Positions 37,045-49,502 of a stretch of DNA of 64,000 nucleotides are shown in pieces. The notes beneath the pieces were generated by a model that did no database searches, was not told the DNA's origin, and saw only the letters and a list, made by a program, of their open reading frames with translations. Origin of the DNA: Triglochin maritima (taxonomy: Eukaryota; Streptophyta; Magnoliopsida; Alismatales; Juncaginaceae). A program made the translations under genes and the position numbers. Position 1 is the stretch's first letter, and every line of letters starts with the position of its first letter. Location: assembly GCA_963682175.1 (NCBI GenBank), contig OY821775.1:5332001-5396000 (forward strand). Direction: 5' to 3'.

Positions 37045-38028
37045 ATGGGTAGAGGTACAAATGTTTTTGGTGTGTCTTTCTTGCTTTTTGTACTTGTAGC
37101 CACTGGGTCGGCCTCTAGGGCCTTGCTTACACTGGAGGGTTTGGGACATGGTTTTGGAGGAGGACATGGAGGTGGTGAGGGTGGCGGCGGTGGTTATGGT
37201 GTTGGTGCTGGAGGTGAGCATGGATTTGGTCATGGTGGTGGTGAGGGAGGTGGGTATGGTGGAGGTGAACATGGGTTTGGAGGTGGCGGAGGCGGCGGTA
37301 GCGGAGGTGGTGGCGGATATGGCGGTGGAGTAGAGCATGAGATTGGTCATGGTGGTGGTTATGGCGGCGGTGAAGGAGGTGGTGGTGGGTATGGTGGAGA
37401 GCACGGTGGTGGATATGGAGGAGGCGGTGGTAGTGGAGGTGGTGCAGGATATGGTGGAGAGCACGGTGGTGGATATGGAGGAGGCGGTGGTAGTGGAGGT
37501 GGTGCAGGATATGGTGGAGAGCACGGTGGTGGATATGGCGAAGGTGGTGGTACTGGAGGTGGAGCAGGATATGGTGGAGAGCATGGTGGTGCATATGGCG
37601 GAGGCGGCGGTAGTGGTGGTGGAGCAGGATATGGTGGAGAGCATGGTGGAGGATATGGCGGCGGTGGAGGTAGTGGTGGTGGAGCAGGATATGGTGGAGA
37701 GCATGGTGGTGCCTATGGTGCAGGTGGTGGCAGCGGTGGTGGAGCAGGATATGGAGGGGAGCATGGCGGAGGCGGTGGCGGTGGCAGTGGCGGTGGAGTA
37801 GGATATGGAGGAGAACATGGTGGAGGATACGGTGGTGGCGGCGGACATGGTGGTGGCGCGGGATATGGTGGTGGCGGTGGAACTGGTGGTGGAGGAGGAT
37901 ATGGGGGAGAGCACGGTGGTGGATATGGTGGTGGTGGTGGTTCTGGCGGCGGTGCAGGGTATGGAGGAGAGCATGGTGGTGGATACGGTGGTGGTCACGG
38001 AGGTGGTGGAGGAGGGTACGCTCCTTGA
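37045..38028 (+). CDS. Secreted glycine-rich protein (cell-wall type), 327 aa
   Basis: A single-exon frame starting MGRGTNVFGVSFLLFVLVATGSA, a signal peptide with likely cleavage before SRALLTLEG. The mature part is Gly-rich with a 60-bp (20-residue) unit, GGEHGGGYGGGGGSGGGAGY, repeated about nine times between 37381 and 37920. Some neighbouring copies are almost identical at DNA level. His, Glu and Tyr recur at fixed positions; Tyr could allow oxidative cross-linking in the wall, which is inference from the class. There is no Cys-rich tail or RNA-binding domain. It is a paralogue of the gene at 23902-25149 on the opposite strand, with a different repeat unit. The large frames on the other strand are shadows of GGN codons. 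Confidence 0.9.
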   Translation: MGRGTNVFGVSFLLFVLVATGSASRALLTLEGLGHGFGGGHGGGEGGGGGYGVGAGGEHGFGHGGGEGGGYGGGEHGFGGGGGGGSGGGGGYGGGVEHEIGHGGGYGGGEGGGGGYGGEHGGGYGGGGGSGGGAGYGGEHGGGYGGGGGSGGGAGYGGEHGGGYGEGGGTGGGAGYGGEHGGAYGGGGGSGGGAGYGGEHGGGYGGGGGSGGGAGYGGEHGGAYGAGGGSGGGAGYGGEHGGGGGGGSGGGVGYGGEHGGGYGGGGGHGGGAGYGGGGGTGGGGGYGGEHGGGYGGGGGSGGGAGYGGEHGGGYGGGHGGGGGGYAP

Positions 38029-38080
38029 AATTCAAAGGATTCAAGTAATTAGTATGAACTTCCAAGTGGGAGTTGAGTGA

Positions 38081-39030
38081 TCTAATGTTTGTGCCATAAT
38101 AATTTGGGGGTTATTACTTCCAAGTATTGGTCGAGAATAATTATATGTGTTTCTGCTATTATTAATAATCAATCAAGTGATCAATTATTTCCCACATGTT
38201 TTTAGGATACTCTACCTTGTATCTTGTTGACCATATAATTAAATATTGTTTAAAAGAAAATAATACTCATCATATATATAAGTTGTATATATCTACCATC
38301 TCATATCTAGGATTTGAACGTTATTTAGCTATACCAACCATATTAATTTCATAACTTGGGAAATGTTGTGATGGTTGTAGTTGGATACTTGAATTTAGCA
38401 TTCTTGGAAGGATTAAAATCAAATATCTACTCGAGTTAATTAGTTAATGATCAGAGAGAGTTATCTGAATCATTTCCGGATACCACGCAAGGTCTGTGTT
38501 GTTCTATTTTAATTGCATTTAATCAAGTCTCTTTAACTTGATCTACTCCCAGTCTCTCATCCATCAAATTCATCACTTTTCCACGTGCATTTTCTTTGAG
38601 CATCATCACTACCCACCCATGGCGTACTTACGTATGTTGAAGTGTAGCTGACATCTTTACTGAAGTGCCTAGCTATTTGATTCTAACTAGATCTTGTATG
38701 TTACACCAGAGGAAAAGGCTAATACGAGGATATCCTGGGCAAACCAAAACGTTTGGAAAAGCATAAACAAACAAGAGAAATTAATTAACGTCACAAAACC
38801 TCTTTCTATCTTTATAACGTGCATTTACAACGTCACAACGTCATAAATGTGTTGAAAAGTGAACTTTATGTCATCATCTTCTTAAAACTTATTTAATAAT
38901 CATAAGTTTAAACTTGAATTAAGATTCTTTTACCATTTTACCCCTCCTCACATCTCTAAACAAAACCAAAATTTATACCCAAATCTAACACCATTCGTCT
39001 CATTCCAAACCTTCCCAAATCTAACATTTT
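38081..39030. other. 3' flank and spacer before the minisatellite
   Basis: AT-rich 3' UTR-like sequence and spacer. No gene recognised. Confidence 0.4.
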
Positions 39031-39039
39031 TTGGTCGAA

Positions 39040-41110
39040 CAGAATACATTTTTCAGTCGAACGGAACATATTGTTCGGTCGACCGATGCGTCTCGATCGA
39101 GTTAGTTGGAGTCTGAATCAAGTTAGTTGTAATATTGAACAAGGTAGTACAAGTCTGGATCAAGTTAGTTGAAGTGTTGAGCGAGTTAGTCCGAGTCTGG
39201 ATCGAGTTAGTTAGAGTATTGAATAAGTTAGTTCGAGGGGAGTCTCACCGGTCGGACTATTCACAATTTTCGGTCAAGCGGAACACATTTTCAATCGGAC
39301 AGAACACATTTTTCGGTCGAGTTAGTTGGAGTGTTGGACGAGCTAGTTGGAGTGTAGATCGAGTTAGTTCGAATCTGGATCAAGTTAGTTGGAGTGTAGA
39401 TCGAGTTAGTTCAAATCTGGATCAAGTTAGTGAGAGCGTTGTACGAGTTAGTTGGAGGGGAGTCTCACCGGTCGAACGAAACACATTTTTCGGTCGTATT
39501 AGTTGGAATATTAAACGAGTTAGTTCGAGTCCTAATCGAGTTAGTGGGAATGTTGAACGAGTTAGTTGGAGTGTTGGAAGAGTTAGTGCGAGTGTGAATC
39601 AAGTTAGTTGGAGTGTTGAATGAGTTAGTGTTAGTGTTGGACGAGTAAGTTCGAGGGGAGTCTCACCGGTCGGACGGAGCATAATTTTCGGTCGAACGGA
39701 ACACATTTTTCGGTTGAACATAACACATTTTCTGGTCGAACGGAACACATTTTTCGATCGAGTTAGTTAGAGTGTTGAACGAGTTAGTTCGAGTTTGGAT
39801 TGAGTTAGTGAGATTGCTGAACGAGTTAGTTGGAGTGTTGAACGAGTTAGTTCGAGTTTGGATTGAGTTAGTGAGATTGCTGAACGAGTTAGTTGGAGTG
39901 TTGAACGAGTTAGTTTGAGTGTTGGACGAGTTAGTCTGAGTCTGGATCGAGTTAGTTGGAGTGTGGATCGAGTTACTTTGAATCTGGATCGAGTTAGCAC
40001 GAATATGGATCGAGTTAGTTGGAGTGTGGATCAAGTTAGTTCGAGTTTGGATCGAGTTAGTTGGAGTGTTGAACGAGTTAGTCTGAGTCTGCATCGAGTT
40101 AGTTGGAGTGTGGATGTAGTCAGTTTGAATCTAGATCGAGTTAGTTGGAGTGTGGATGTAGTCAGTTTGAATCTAGATCGAGTTAGTTGGAGTGTGGATG
40201 TAGTCAGTTTGAGTCTAGATCGAGTTAATTGGAGTGTTGAAGGATTTAGTTCGAGGGGAGTCTCATCGGTCAAACGAAACACATTTTTCGATCGAGTTAG
40301 TTGGAGTGTTGAACGAATTAATTCGAGTATGGATTGAGTTAGTGGGAATATTGAACAAGTTAGTTGGATGTTTGGAAGAGTTAATGTGAGTCTGTATCGA
40401 GTTAATTGGAGTGTGGATCCAGTTAGTTCGAGTCTGGATCGAGTTAGTTAAAGTGTTGAACGAGTTAGTAGAAGTGTTGGACAAGTTAGTTCGAGGGAAG
40501 TCTCACCAGCCGAACATAACACAATTTCCGGTCGAACGGAACACATTTTTTGGTTGAATGGAACATATTTTTTCAGTCGAACTGAACACATTTTTCAGTC
40601 GAATTAGTTGGAGTGTTGACCGAGTTAGTTCGAGTATGGATCAAGTTAGTGAGAGTGTTGAATGAGTTAGTTGGAGTGTCGGACGAGTTAGTCTGCGTTT
40701 GGATCGAGTTAGTTGGAGTGAGGATCAAGTTAATTAAAGTTTAGATTGAGTTAGTTGGAGTGTTGAATGAGTTAGTCCGAGTATGGATCGAGTTAGTTGG
40801 AGTGTTGAATGATTTAGTTCGATGAGAGTCTCATATGTCGAACGGAACACATTTTTCGGTCAAACGAAACACATTTTTCAGCCGAATGGAACATATTTTT
40901 CGGTCGACCGATGCGTTTGGATCGAGTTAATTGTAGCGGTGAACGAGTTAGTCTGAGTCTGAATCGAGTTAGTTGGAGTGTGGATCGAGTTAGTCTGAGT
41001 CTGGATCGAGTTGGTTGGAGTGTTGGACGGATTAGTTCGATGGTAGTCTCATCGGTCGAACAAAACACTTTTTCCAGTCGACCGATGCGTCTGGATCGAG
41101 TTAGTTGTCA
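39040..41110. repeat. 21-bp minisatellite with higher-order structure
   Basis: The basic unit is 21 bp (core GAGTTAGTTGGAGTGT), alternating between two main variants (TTGGAGTGTTGAA and TCGAGTCTGGATC types). It is periodically interrupted by a longer block, GAGTCTCACCGGTCGAACGG followed by ACACATTTTTCGGTCGA, at about 39238, 39458, 39655, 40253, 40494, 40816 and 41040. Because 21 is divisible by three and stops are scarce, frames of 60-160 residues are open on both strands (RVSWSVD-type heptads on plus, LTRSTLQ-type on minus). I see no start context or domain that would make these real proteins. Confidence 0.85.
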
Positions 41111-41389
41111 TTTCTGTAATTAGCTGAAAAAACATATTGTAACTTTGGAAAAACAAAGAGATAATGACTAAAAAATAAAGTTGACTTTTCAACCCTTTTA
41201 TCATTGAAGTCAAGTGACTTTTGTGACTTGAAATTAATTTTCCCAATGGCCAAAATTAAATAAATAGTACCTAAAACATTTTCTAGTCTCAAAGATGGGA
41301 AGATTTGAATTTCGAAGTAATGACCAACCTATAAAAAAACAGATATAAACTGGAGGCCCATATAGAGAAAGCAATCGGGTCAATAACAA

Positions 41390-41713
41390 TTGGAAGAAGA
41401 AAGCAAATCGAATCCGAATTATGGCGCTCTTCCGCCCAATTCCGCGGTTTCGTTAGTACATTCTCTCTCTCTCCCAATTTCCAAACCAGTTGTCCGTTTC
41501 TCTCCAACGCCGACGAGGCGGAGTTCTTACAAACGCCACCACCGACGGCACTTTGATACTTCCTCTCCCCTCGTAGTCTCTCTACGGATTCGATTCGGTT
41601 TTCCTCGCTTGTCGAGTCGCAGTCGACGTGGATTACGTTTCTTGTTTACATCACGTTTCTGCGAGCATTCAACGGAAACATCAACCAAGACAGATCACAC
41701 CGACTTAGGCTAA
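41390..41713 (+). other. Weak candidate 5' exon / open frame
   Basis: A 107-residue frame, Ser/Arg-rich (SSYKRHHRRHFDTSS), in locally GC-richer DNA after CTCTCTCTC. It resembles a transit-peptide-like start, but there is no family match, and downstream sequence to 42.1 kb shows no continuing exon that I can defend. Confidence 0.25.
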
Positions 41714-42113
41714 CTTAGTTGGTAAATTTCTAATCCTGGATTAGCCTAGAATGGTCATCGAATTCAAACATGTAACTTACAATGTTGAGATTCAATTAAA
41801 AATAAAAATGTTACCGCTTATCTTGGAAGTTTTTATTCTTTTCTCACACCCAAATGCTATGGTGACTTGATTATTTCTTCATTCATTATCATTTCATGGT
41901 TGCTTTTTTCGGTCTTTTTCCCCATTTAGAATTGTTTAGTGATTGCATTGATTTTTAGGTGGATGTTTTAGTACAGGTTACATACAACATAGTACATCAA
42001 TACTTATAAGAAGAAGAAGGGTGATAGATAGAGAGGTTGGTAGATAATTGAGTTTCTTGAAGGCCTTAGATATCATATCCCGTTGAACGCAACGCAAGTC
42101 CATAGTCGTCTTT

Positions 42114-42330
42114 TTTTTTGGTGACTGGGGTAACTTACCGAACCACCGCCACATTGGATACCGGTCAGGCTACAAACCCCGGAGCTCATGAGACCCACCC
42201 CTTTTATTGCCCTCAACCCGAAAGGGCCCCCACTCACCAAGAAAGGAGTGTTATTGGCACCAGAGAGAATTGAACCTCCCGACCTCATGTTCCATGGGCC
42301 TTCACAAGCTGAACTACCCGGTGGGAGGTT
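42114..42330 (-). mobile_element. tRNA-derived SINE with 19-bp perfect TSD
   Basis: Identical 19-bp copies of caagtccatagtcgtcttt flank it (42095-42113, 42331-42349). Read on the minus strand it has a pol III box A (TAGTTCAGCTTG, plus 42305-42316) and box B (GGTTCAATTC, plus 42267-42276) spaced as in a tRNA. A non-tRNA body follows and then an A-run adjoining the left duplication. The absence of a complete cloverleaf and the presence of a body and tail make it a SINE, not a tRNA gene. The intact TSD suggests a fairly young insertion. Confidence 0.85.
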
Positions 42331-43294
42331 CAAGTCCATAGTCGTCTTTGTTGCTTTAAACACTCTTTTATCATTTTTACCTAGAGACCCGGATGCTTTC
42401 ATCATGTTAGCATATAGAATGTATGGGCCTTGAATCGATCTTGTTAGGATGATAGTTATGTTGAGGTACTTCTCATGTGTTAGATTTGGCATGCGTTGAG
42501 GACGTTTATGGCACCTATATATTGATGGGGATATTGTATGGTAAAATTACAATGCATTTTAATAGAATGATCTGAAGATTGATAGCTATGAATACCCATT
42601 TGCTCAAAACAATTTAGCTTAACTATGTTTGTTACAGCATAATATTACAAACTTTAGAAACTTAGTTGGATTTTTCATTTATTTCTCCATTTTTTATTCC
42701 TATGCTTTGGCAACAATCTAATGACTTGTGTGTAAGCATGCGCATATTGATCTATGTTAAGGAATAAATCCTTTGTCTCTCTTGATCTCTGTAAAGGAAT
42801 AAATCCTTGTCTCTCTCGACCTCCATGTTTCTTTTTGCCTAATCCAGTATTTCATACTTATGAGTTTCCTATTATTTACACTGCGACAGGTATTGTAGTT
42901 TTTGATGTTTATTCACATGGCAAACCTCTTCATGCATGGGATTAACACGGGTTACCAACTACTGGAGGTACAAATCTTTGTCCTAGAATAATGAATTTCA
43001 ACAATATGTCCTCAGTATCGTCAGATTTACTCTGAAAAGGAGTTAAATGACTCATTTCTATTTAAAAGAAATACATAAAACTTTTTAAATATATATATAA
43101 AGACAAGCACATCTACATGTTACTCAATTCAGAATAGGTTGGCAACTTGGCATCGTGGATTCATATCTATAAGACTATAACTTTTCATGTCTGACAGCAC
43201 ATACTTTTGTAGTGTTGTTTATCGGAATCATTAAGTTGGCATCATATAACTTTTCATATCTGAATTCAACTTGCGAATTTAATCACAGTACTAC

Positions 43295-44035
43295 TGTAAC
43301 GTCCCGAGTCCAGACAACTGTTCACCCGCCAGAATCCGGTGCGTTAAGATACGATCCACGATCCTGACCGCTGCGCACTCTGATATTTAAATCCATCTGA
43401 TAGGCCCATAATTAATCTGAAAAATATAATCAACAAATTGTGAGCTCGACAGCCCGCAAGTACCAACCATCAATCAATCAGAATCATAATCATGTGGAAA
43501 ATAATACAGAATATGACATTCAGCCAATAAGCACAATCAAGAGACATGCATCACAAATAAAATGCATGCATATCAATTTGAAATCCCCATTCAGATTCGA
43601 CCACATCCTGTGCTCTGAAATCTATCAATCTGTCAGACGCACACCTGGTAGCTCCACGCTAACGACAGGCAGCCCTTTCCTCTCTCGGGTGGCTACACGC
43701 TGTCCGTTAGGCAGCTATTTCCTAAGTTGCTCTGCTAGAAACATACACACAGCCACAAGACATGTCGACCGAAACACCACCATGCAATCATATGCATATC
43801 CATAAAATCAATATTAATGCTCAACATGCATGCAACTACGAATATCAAGAGAGACAGACATGATATGAAACTGAAGAATAACGAATCAGTACTTGCCTCA
43901 AAATCTCCATCTTTTTCTTCTCTATATTCTTCTCAAAATTTCATCTTCTCCTAAAACAACACAATCATCCAATAATCTTAATTAGTCCATTAAGATATTT
44001 GATTATTAACTCAACTAAAAATTCAGGATATTACA
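43295..44035 (-). mobile_element. Solo gypsy-type LTR with 5-bp TSD
   Basis: 741 bp beginning TGTAACGTCCCGAG and ending AGGATATTACA, with actac on both sides (43290-43294, 44036-44040). Read on minus it starts TGTAATATCCTGAA and ends GGGACGTTACA, the terminus style of the gypsy element at the right of this window. No internal region remains. The plus-strand 121-residue frame inside it is not a gene. Confidence 0.8.
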
Positions 44036-44040
44036 ACTAC

Positions 44041-45889
44041 GATTTGGTGGCGCAATTCCGCTTACTTGTGTGAACCCTTTTAAATTAGTTGTTGAGTTAT
44101 TATAACTGTAGGCACAGCAGATAGGCTTGTCATTTGAATGTGTAAGTTGTTATCTGTAACAATTTATTAAAATCGTGAGAGCTATTTGGTCATGTCTTTG
44201 CTTAAGTAGGTAGGATGATCACGTAGTCTTACTCTGAAGTTCTTAAGCAAGTAGTCTGAAAGCAGTTTTCACTATTGTAAGATTCCACTTGAGTTAGAGA
44301 GTATTTTTCAAATCAGCAGAAGTTCTCAACTAGAAGACTGTTGATTGTTGAGCGTTCACTGGTGAAGTGCATCAGAACCAATCATCTTAGTTGTGAATAG
44401 TGATCTTGGTGATAGACGCCAGACTTTATCTTGCAATTGCTCAAGCTTTTTTACATGATGACTTAGGGATAGTAATTTTTCTATAAGTGGTAAGACAAAT
44501 TTTAATTATTCCTGCATCCACCAATTATTGGTTGTCACATGTGAGTTCAAACTTGTGTTTTAACTTCATACAACTAGTTAACTTTCACAAAAAAAAAACT
44601 CCATACAACTAATTAATATTTAGACTTGTTGAAATATATGTTGGGAGTACTAAAATATTGATACAATTATATAAAATCTACAATTAAAAGCCAATGGAGT
44701 GACATCCACTTTAATTTAAGTTTAATTCTGAACGAGAGTACTGTTGAGAACATACTTCAAATTTAAAAGTGTCTAAAATATGGAAATTGCAGAGTCGTTG
44801 CTGATGGTCCGAATTATTCGTAACAACAATGAGAGGGGTAGGTTGGAAATGAAGTTTATCAAGAAGCATGGTCCCGAAATGTGTGGATTGCTACCTTCTT
44901 CTTGCACCCTTGCCGGGTCAAATCTTTTGATACATTTCAATATACTAATCTCAAGTTGATTTTGGCTTTTCTTTATATATCTTTGTTCATCTATCCATTA
45001 AGCTAATTTGCGTATAAAATGCTACTCGGCGAATGATAATTTTTGTATGTCTTCGTTTGAAAAATATTTAATTTTATGATGAATTGTTTGGGTGACATCA
45101 ACAAACAACGAAATTACATATATGTCATCTGAAAACAACTATTTCAGCTAATACCACAGAAAAACTCAAAAACTTGTTTTAACGCTATTAACTTTTTTCT
45201 AATATCGTTCCTTTAACGCTATTAACGCTAAAGTTAGTTAGTTTTATTAATATTTTATGGGTCGTCTGTTGGTTATTTTCCTGCCCTCCGAGATATTGTA
45301 TCTGGTGAATAGAAGAGTAATATGAAGAGAAAGTGATGTTAGAAGAGTGAAATGAAGAGTTATATAAGTAGAAATGATAGAATGACAAAATGGTAATCGA
45401 CGACGAATAACAGTTCAGAAAAATTAAGGTAAGCAGGACTTGCAGTGGGGTGGGGGGACCAAACCCAACATAGTTAATATAGGTCCACTTTTTTTGGAGT
45501 TGTGGTCATCAACTCTCCACGTAAACACCACTTCTAATTTGAGCGAGTAAAAAATAACAGAAAGTAGTCAGGTGGTCAGAAACTAAAAAACATAACATCA
45601 ACAAATAAGACCATACAACCTCGTCATTTATCTTTAATTTAAGAATTTCAAATATGCTGCAGGTTTTTAATTCAATAGTCTGTAAGAATTTAACGATAAG
45701 ATTCCTGCTGCGAAGATTTGTACTTGTTGGCTTGTTGGGCATGTAAATCGGAAAAAAAGAGAAATTACAAAAAAAACACGAGGAGCACATGCCCACCAAG
45801 AGATCTAAGCAGAATCGGGTGCTACAGACTTACAGTGATTGATTGCTTCTTCTCCACCGCAAGCTGCGAGATACTGAAGATCTTTTTAT
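44041..45889. other. Spacer without a recognised gene
   Basis: AT-rich. The 96-residue minus frame at 45509-45799 lacks a recognisable domain. A related segment (AAAATAACAGAAAGT...CATAACATCAACAAATAAGACC) occurs at 45549-45612 and again at 47171-47235, indicating a local duplication or a shared repeat. Confidence 0.4.
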
Positions 45890-45897
45890 GTTGATAC

Positions 45898-46853
45898 TAG
45901 GGTCGTAAATGGGACGTGTTTAACATGTTAAACTGTCTCGTTTAAAACATGTTGCGGTAAAAAAATCATTATATATGTCATCCTGATACTTGTCAACCTG
46001 CTTAATAAATGACTAAAATGAGACAGGTTGCGATTATCTCTTAACCAGTCTGGTCTAACCCGCAACCTGCACAAAAATAAAATATGAAAATAAAATCATA
46101 AGTTCATAACCCATTAACCCTAGGTTCCTAGTCATCACTCCCTCATCCACCTCCCCCTCCTCCTCCCCCACCCTAAACCCTAATCCCACCTCCTCCTCCT
46201 TTGGAACCACCCCAAAACTCCTCGTCTACACCCATGCTGGAACCCCCTCTCTGTTGCCTTCCACTTCTCTGTTAGGACCCACTACGTCTTCTCGAGATTG
46301 GGGATGTGATTTTCGTACACTCCCGTGCTTGGGGGTTGGCTTTTCGTGTGGTCTTGGATTGTATCGTGGTGATTTGGTGTGAGATTGGGTTGGTGTGAAG
46401 AACCAGAATAGTTCGGATCGATTTAACGTGGAAAGTGATTGGTGTTGAGAATGAATAATAATTCTTAGTTCGATTGAGATGCTAAAATGATGAGGTTATT
46501 AATAAAAGTATGGTTTCCTATATTAGAGACTAGAGAAATTAAGATTTGGTGTTGTGATGATTTGGTGTGAGAATGAGTTTGATTGTGAAGAATGAAATTA
46601 TAATTTTTGTTCTATTTTTTGTAAGGTGATTTTTTTGTCTAAAATAATGAGTTTGCTAGTATTTAAAAATAAAAAATTCTAAACTCACTTGACCCATCTC
46701 ACCTATTCCACTCTTAAGCTTGGTAGGTAGTGGTTGTTCATTTTTGTCATATTTTGCCTTGTTGCCCAGTTAACTTAGGCATGACGGATAATGGTGGGGT
46801 AAAAATCTGCCCCACCCCATTTACGCTTCTATTTGATACCATTTACACCTCTA
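45898..46853. mobile_element. hAT-like non-autonomous element with imperfect TSD
   Basis: The ends TAGGGTCGTAAATGG and, in reverse complement, TAGAGGTGTAAATGG are inverted repeats. The flanks are gttgatac (left) and gttgtac (right), an 8-bp duplication with one base lost. Subterminal ACATGTT and GCAACCTG motifs are repeated. A CCTCCTCC-rich leader-like segment (46138-46210) resembles that in the element at 2295. Confidence 0.6.
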
Positions 46854-47669
46854 GTTGTACGAGACACGAGTATTGCCAAAAATCCTATTTATTTCCAACT
46901 AATTTCGCAAAATAAGCTAAGAGCCATGGAGACTTGGAGAGCATTTTTGTATCAATACCTTTCTATTACTTATTATACCATAAATCCATAACTACCTTCT
47001 GCATCAGCATAAAAAAATAAATACATTCCCTTTAAACAGTAGGCCTGCACTAATTTGAAAAATACTTGCCCAAAACTCACTTCAGCTTCATTTACGAATT
47101 CCTCGTAGAAAAATTGACGACCATGAACGACCTTCCAACCAACAGTAAACCTTCTAATTTGAGAAAGTAGAAAATAACAGAAAGTGCTCAGGAAAATAGT
47201 CAGAAACTAAAAAAACATAACATCAACAAATAAGACCATATATGATATATAACCTCATCATTTATCTTTAATTTATGAATTCTTTTCAAAAAACAACCAT
47301 GGTTGAGTTTTCTTTTTCTTTAATCTACTCTACTCACTACTCATTTTAAGTCCTAAACACGTGAATACGTTTGTTGAAATTCGATATCTGGTCTTAAACA
47401 TCTAATACGGAACTCCTAAACTGAACTTATAGGCATCTCATTTATCTAATCGTAATAAAAAAGGAAAAAAACAAGGAAAGCATTGCAACGGTGCAAAAAA
47501 GTTGACGGCAGAGACCCAAATAGATAACCCGACTCATCCAAAACTCAAGTCGGCCATTATTGTCTGCTTACTTTTATCCACAGTATCCAAAACTCCCATG
47601 AGCCCACATCACATGTAACCAACCAAGTACGTAACCAACCAAGCTCAGTACACTACTTGGTGAGTCGGA

Positions 47670-49502
47670 ATGAACACCAGCAACAGCAACAACAACAACA
47701 ACAACCCTCACCAGTGGTCGGACGACAACGCGTCGATGATGGAAGCCTTTATCGCGACGTCCGATCTCAACCCGTCCTTCCACTTCCCCCAACTACTCCA
47801 CCACCCACCCTCCACCTCCTCCACCATCACCACCACCACCTCCTCCTCCCTCTCCCAGGAGTCCCTCCAGCTCCGTCTCCAGCCCCTCGTCCACTCCTCC
47901 GACTTCTCCTGGACCTACGCCATCTTCTGGCAGTCCTCCTTCGACCCCGCCTCCGCCTCCAACCTCCTCGGCTGGGGCGACGGCTACTACCACGGCTCCG
48001 ACGACGACAATGCCAAGTCCAATAGGGGTGTACGCTCCGACGCGTACTATCTCGAGCAGGAGAATCGGAAGAAAGTACTAAGAGAGCTCAATTCGCTCAT
48101 CGCCGGGGACGACGACTCTATTGGCGACGAGGTTACGGACACGGAGTGGTTCTTTTTGCTGTCGATGACTCAGTCGTTTGTTGCCGGCACCGGCGTTTTG
48201 GGACGATCGTTTTTGACCGGTTCCCCGGCGTGGATTTCTGGCTCCGATGGCCTCGCCGATGCGCCGTGTCATCGTGCGAGACAGGCGAGGGAGTTTGGGT
48301 TAAGAACAATTGCTTGCGTTCCGGTTGCCGCCGGTGTTGTTGAGCTTGGCTCTACCGAGGTTGTGTACCAGAATTCCGAAACGTTTGATAGGGTTAGGTT
48401 TTTGTTCGATACCGATGGTCCGCCGGTTGTTAATCCGGTTTGTGGTCCGGATCCTTCTTTGATTTGGGGTTCCGATCCTTTGCCGGTGGTGTCGAAGGGT
48501 GTGGGGGTTGGGTTTGAGAATCCTCCTGTGGTGAGTGCTGCGGGTGCTGGTGTTAAGGAGAATTTCTTCTCTACGGAATTTAATTTTTCGGATTTCGGGA
48601 TTATTAGTAACAATCCGCCGCCACCGCCGGTGAATCCAGTGGTTTCGACGAAGCAACTGGAGTCTAAGATTTTGAGTTTTTCGGAAGGTAAGAAGACGGC
48701 TCCGGTTGGGGGTTTGACCCACCCGGAGAAGAAGACTGGGAAGGAGGATGGGATGTTGTGCTTTGGGGCACAACAGGCACCTACGGTTGCTGGGGGGAAG
48801 CTGCCGGGTGGTGCTAACGGAGTAATTGGGGATTCAGGGGAGAATTCTGATATGGAGGCCTCGGCCCGGGAGGTGGAGAGTAATCCGGTTGTGCCCATCG
48901 AAGTGGAGATCAAGCGTCCGAAGAAACGCGGGAGGAAACCTGCTAATGGAAGAGAGGAGCCTCTTAATCACGTCGAAGCGGAGCGGCAACGGAGGGAGAA
49001 GCTGAACCAGCGGTTCTACGCCCTCCGTGCTGTCGTCCCCAACGTGTCGAAAATGGACAAGGCTTCTCTCCTAGGGGACGCAATCTCTTACATCAACGAG
49101 CTCCAATCCAAGCTGCAAGAGCTGGAATTAGGCAAAGAGGGACTCTTGTCCCAAATCAAGGAGCTCAAGAAAGAAACCGAGACTTGCAAAGAATGTTATA
49201 GTTTCGACCAAAACTCCGGGAATGGGTCTCCAATCAGCTACCCAGGATTGGAGATCGACATCAAAATTGCAGAGAAAGATGCCATGATTCGAATCCAATG
49301 CAACAAGAACAACCACCCGTCGGCGAGGCTGATGTTGGCATTGAAAGAACTGGACCTTCAGGTGACCTATGCAAGTGTGTCTGTGGTAAATAACATCATG
49401 ATCCAACAAGTGACTGTTAGAATGTCGACCCGAATTTACACGAAAGAAGACCTCACTTCAACCCTCCAAGCAAGATTTTCTAATCGGCGTCCAACACAAT
49501 AA
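47670..49502 (+). CDS. MYC2-like bHLH transcription factor
   Basis: An intronless frame of 610 residues, the expected architecture of the JAZ-interacting MYC2/3/4 clade. After an Asn-rich start and [12 protein letters not shown] comes the bHLH-MYC_N domain (about 65-255) with [18 protein letters not shown] and [17 protein letters not shown], which contain the JAZ-binding and activation segments. A basic nuclear-localisation patch ([10 protein letters not shown], about 413-422) precedes the bHLH (431-480). H434, E438 and R442 form the HxxxExxxR set that reads G-box/E-box DNA. A leucine-rich dimerisation extension and a C-terminal ACT-like domain (about 528-605) follow. Such factors switch on jasmonate, wound and secondary-metabolism genes once JAZ repressors are degraded. 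This role is inferred from the family. The ATG is the first in frame and is preceded by leader-like sequence. No neighbouring gene suggests a cluster. I cannot separate MYC2 from MYC3/4 by eye. Confidence 0.93.
   Translation: MNTSNSNNNNNNPHQWSDDNASMMEAFIATSDLNPSFHFPQLLHHPPSTSSTITTTTSSSLSQESLQLRLQPLVHSSDFSWTYAIFWQSSFDPASASNLLGWGDGYYHGSDDDNAKSNRGVRSDAYYLEQENRKKVLRELNSLIAGDDDSIGDEVTDTEWFFLLSMTQSFVAGTGVLGRSFLTGSPAWISGSDGLADAPCHRARQAREFGLRTIACVPVAAGVVELGSTEVVYQNSETFDRVRFLFDTDGPPVVNPVCGPDPSLIWGSDPLPVVSKGVGVGFENPPVVSAAGAGVKENFFSTEFNFSDFGIISNNPPPPPVNPVVSTKQLESKILSFSEGKKTAPVGGLTHPEKKTGKEDGMLCFGAQQAPTVAGGKLPGGANGVIGDSGENSDMEASAREVESNPVVPIEVEIKRPKKRGRKPANGREEPLNHVEAERQRREKLNQRFYALRAVVPNVSKMDKASLLGDAISYINELQSKLQELELGKEGLLSQIKELKKETETCKECYSFDQNSGNGSPISYPGLEIDIKIAEKDAMIRIQCNKNNHPSARLMLALKELDLQVTYASVSVVNNIMIQQVTVRMSTRIYTKEDLTSTLQARFSNRRPTQ

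Noticed and set aside
37036..38065. Minus-strand 320- and 312-residue frames opposite the second glycine-rich gene
   Set aside because: Same cause: repetitive Gly codons on the real strand.
39135..41123. Several heptad-repeat proteins (RVSWSVD / LTRSTLQ types)
   Set aside because: A 21-bp unit keeps frames open on both strands. Overlapping frames on opposite strands cannot all be genes, and none has support.
42240..42330. A tRNA gene
   Set aside because: Boxes A and B are present, but there is no complete cloverleaf, and a SINE body, tail and 19-bp target duplication surround it.
47657..48913. Large frames in other phases and on the minus strand within the MYC gene
   Set aside because: Shadows of the GC-rich MYC coding sequence, which has complete domain order.
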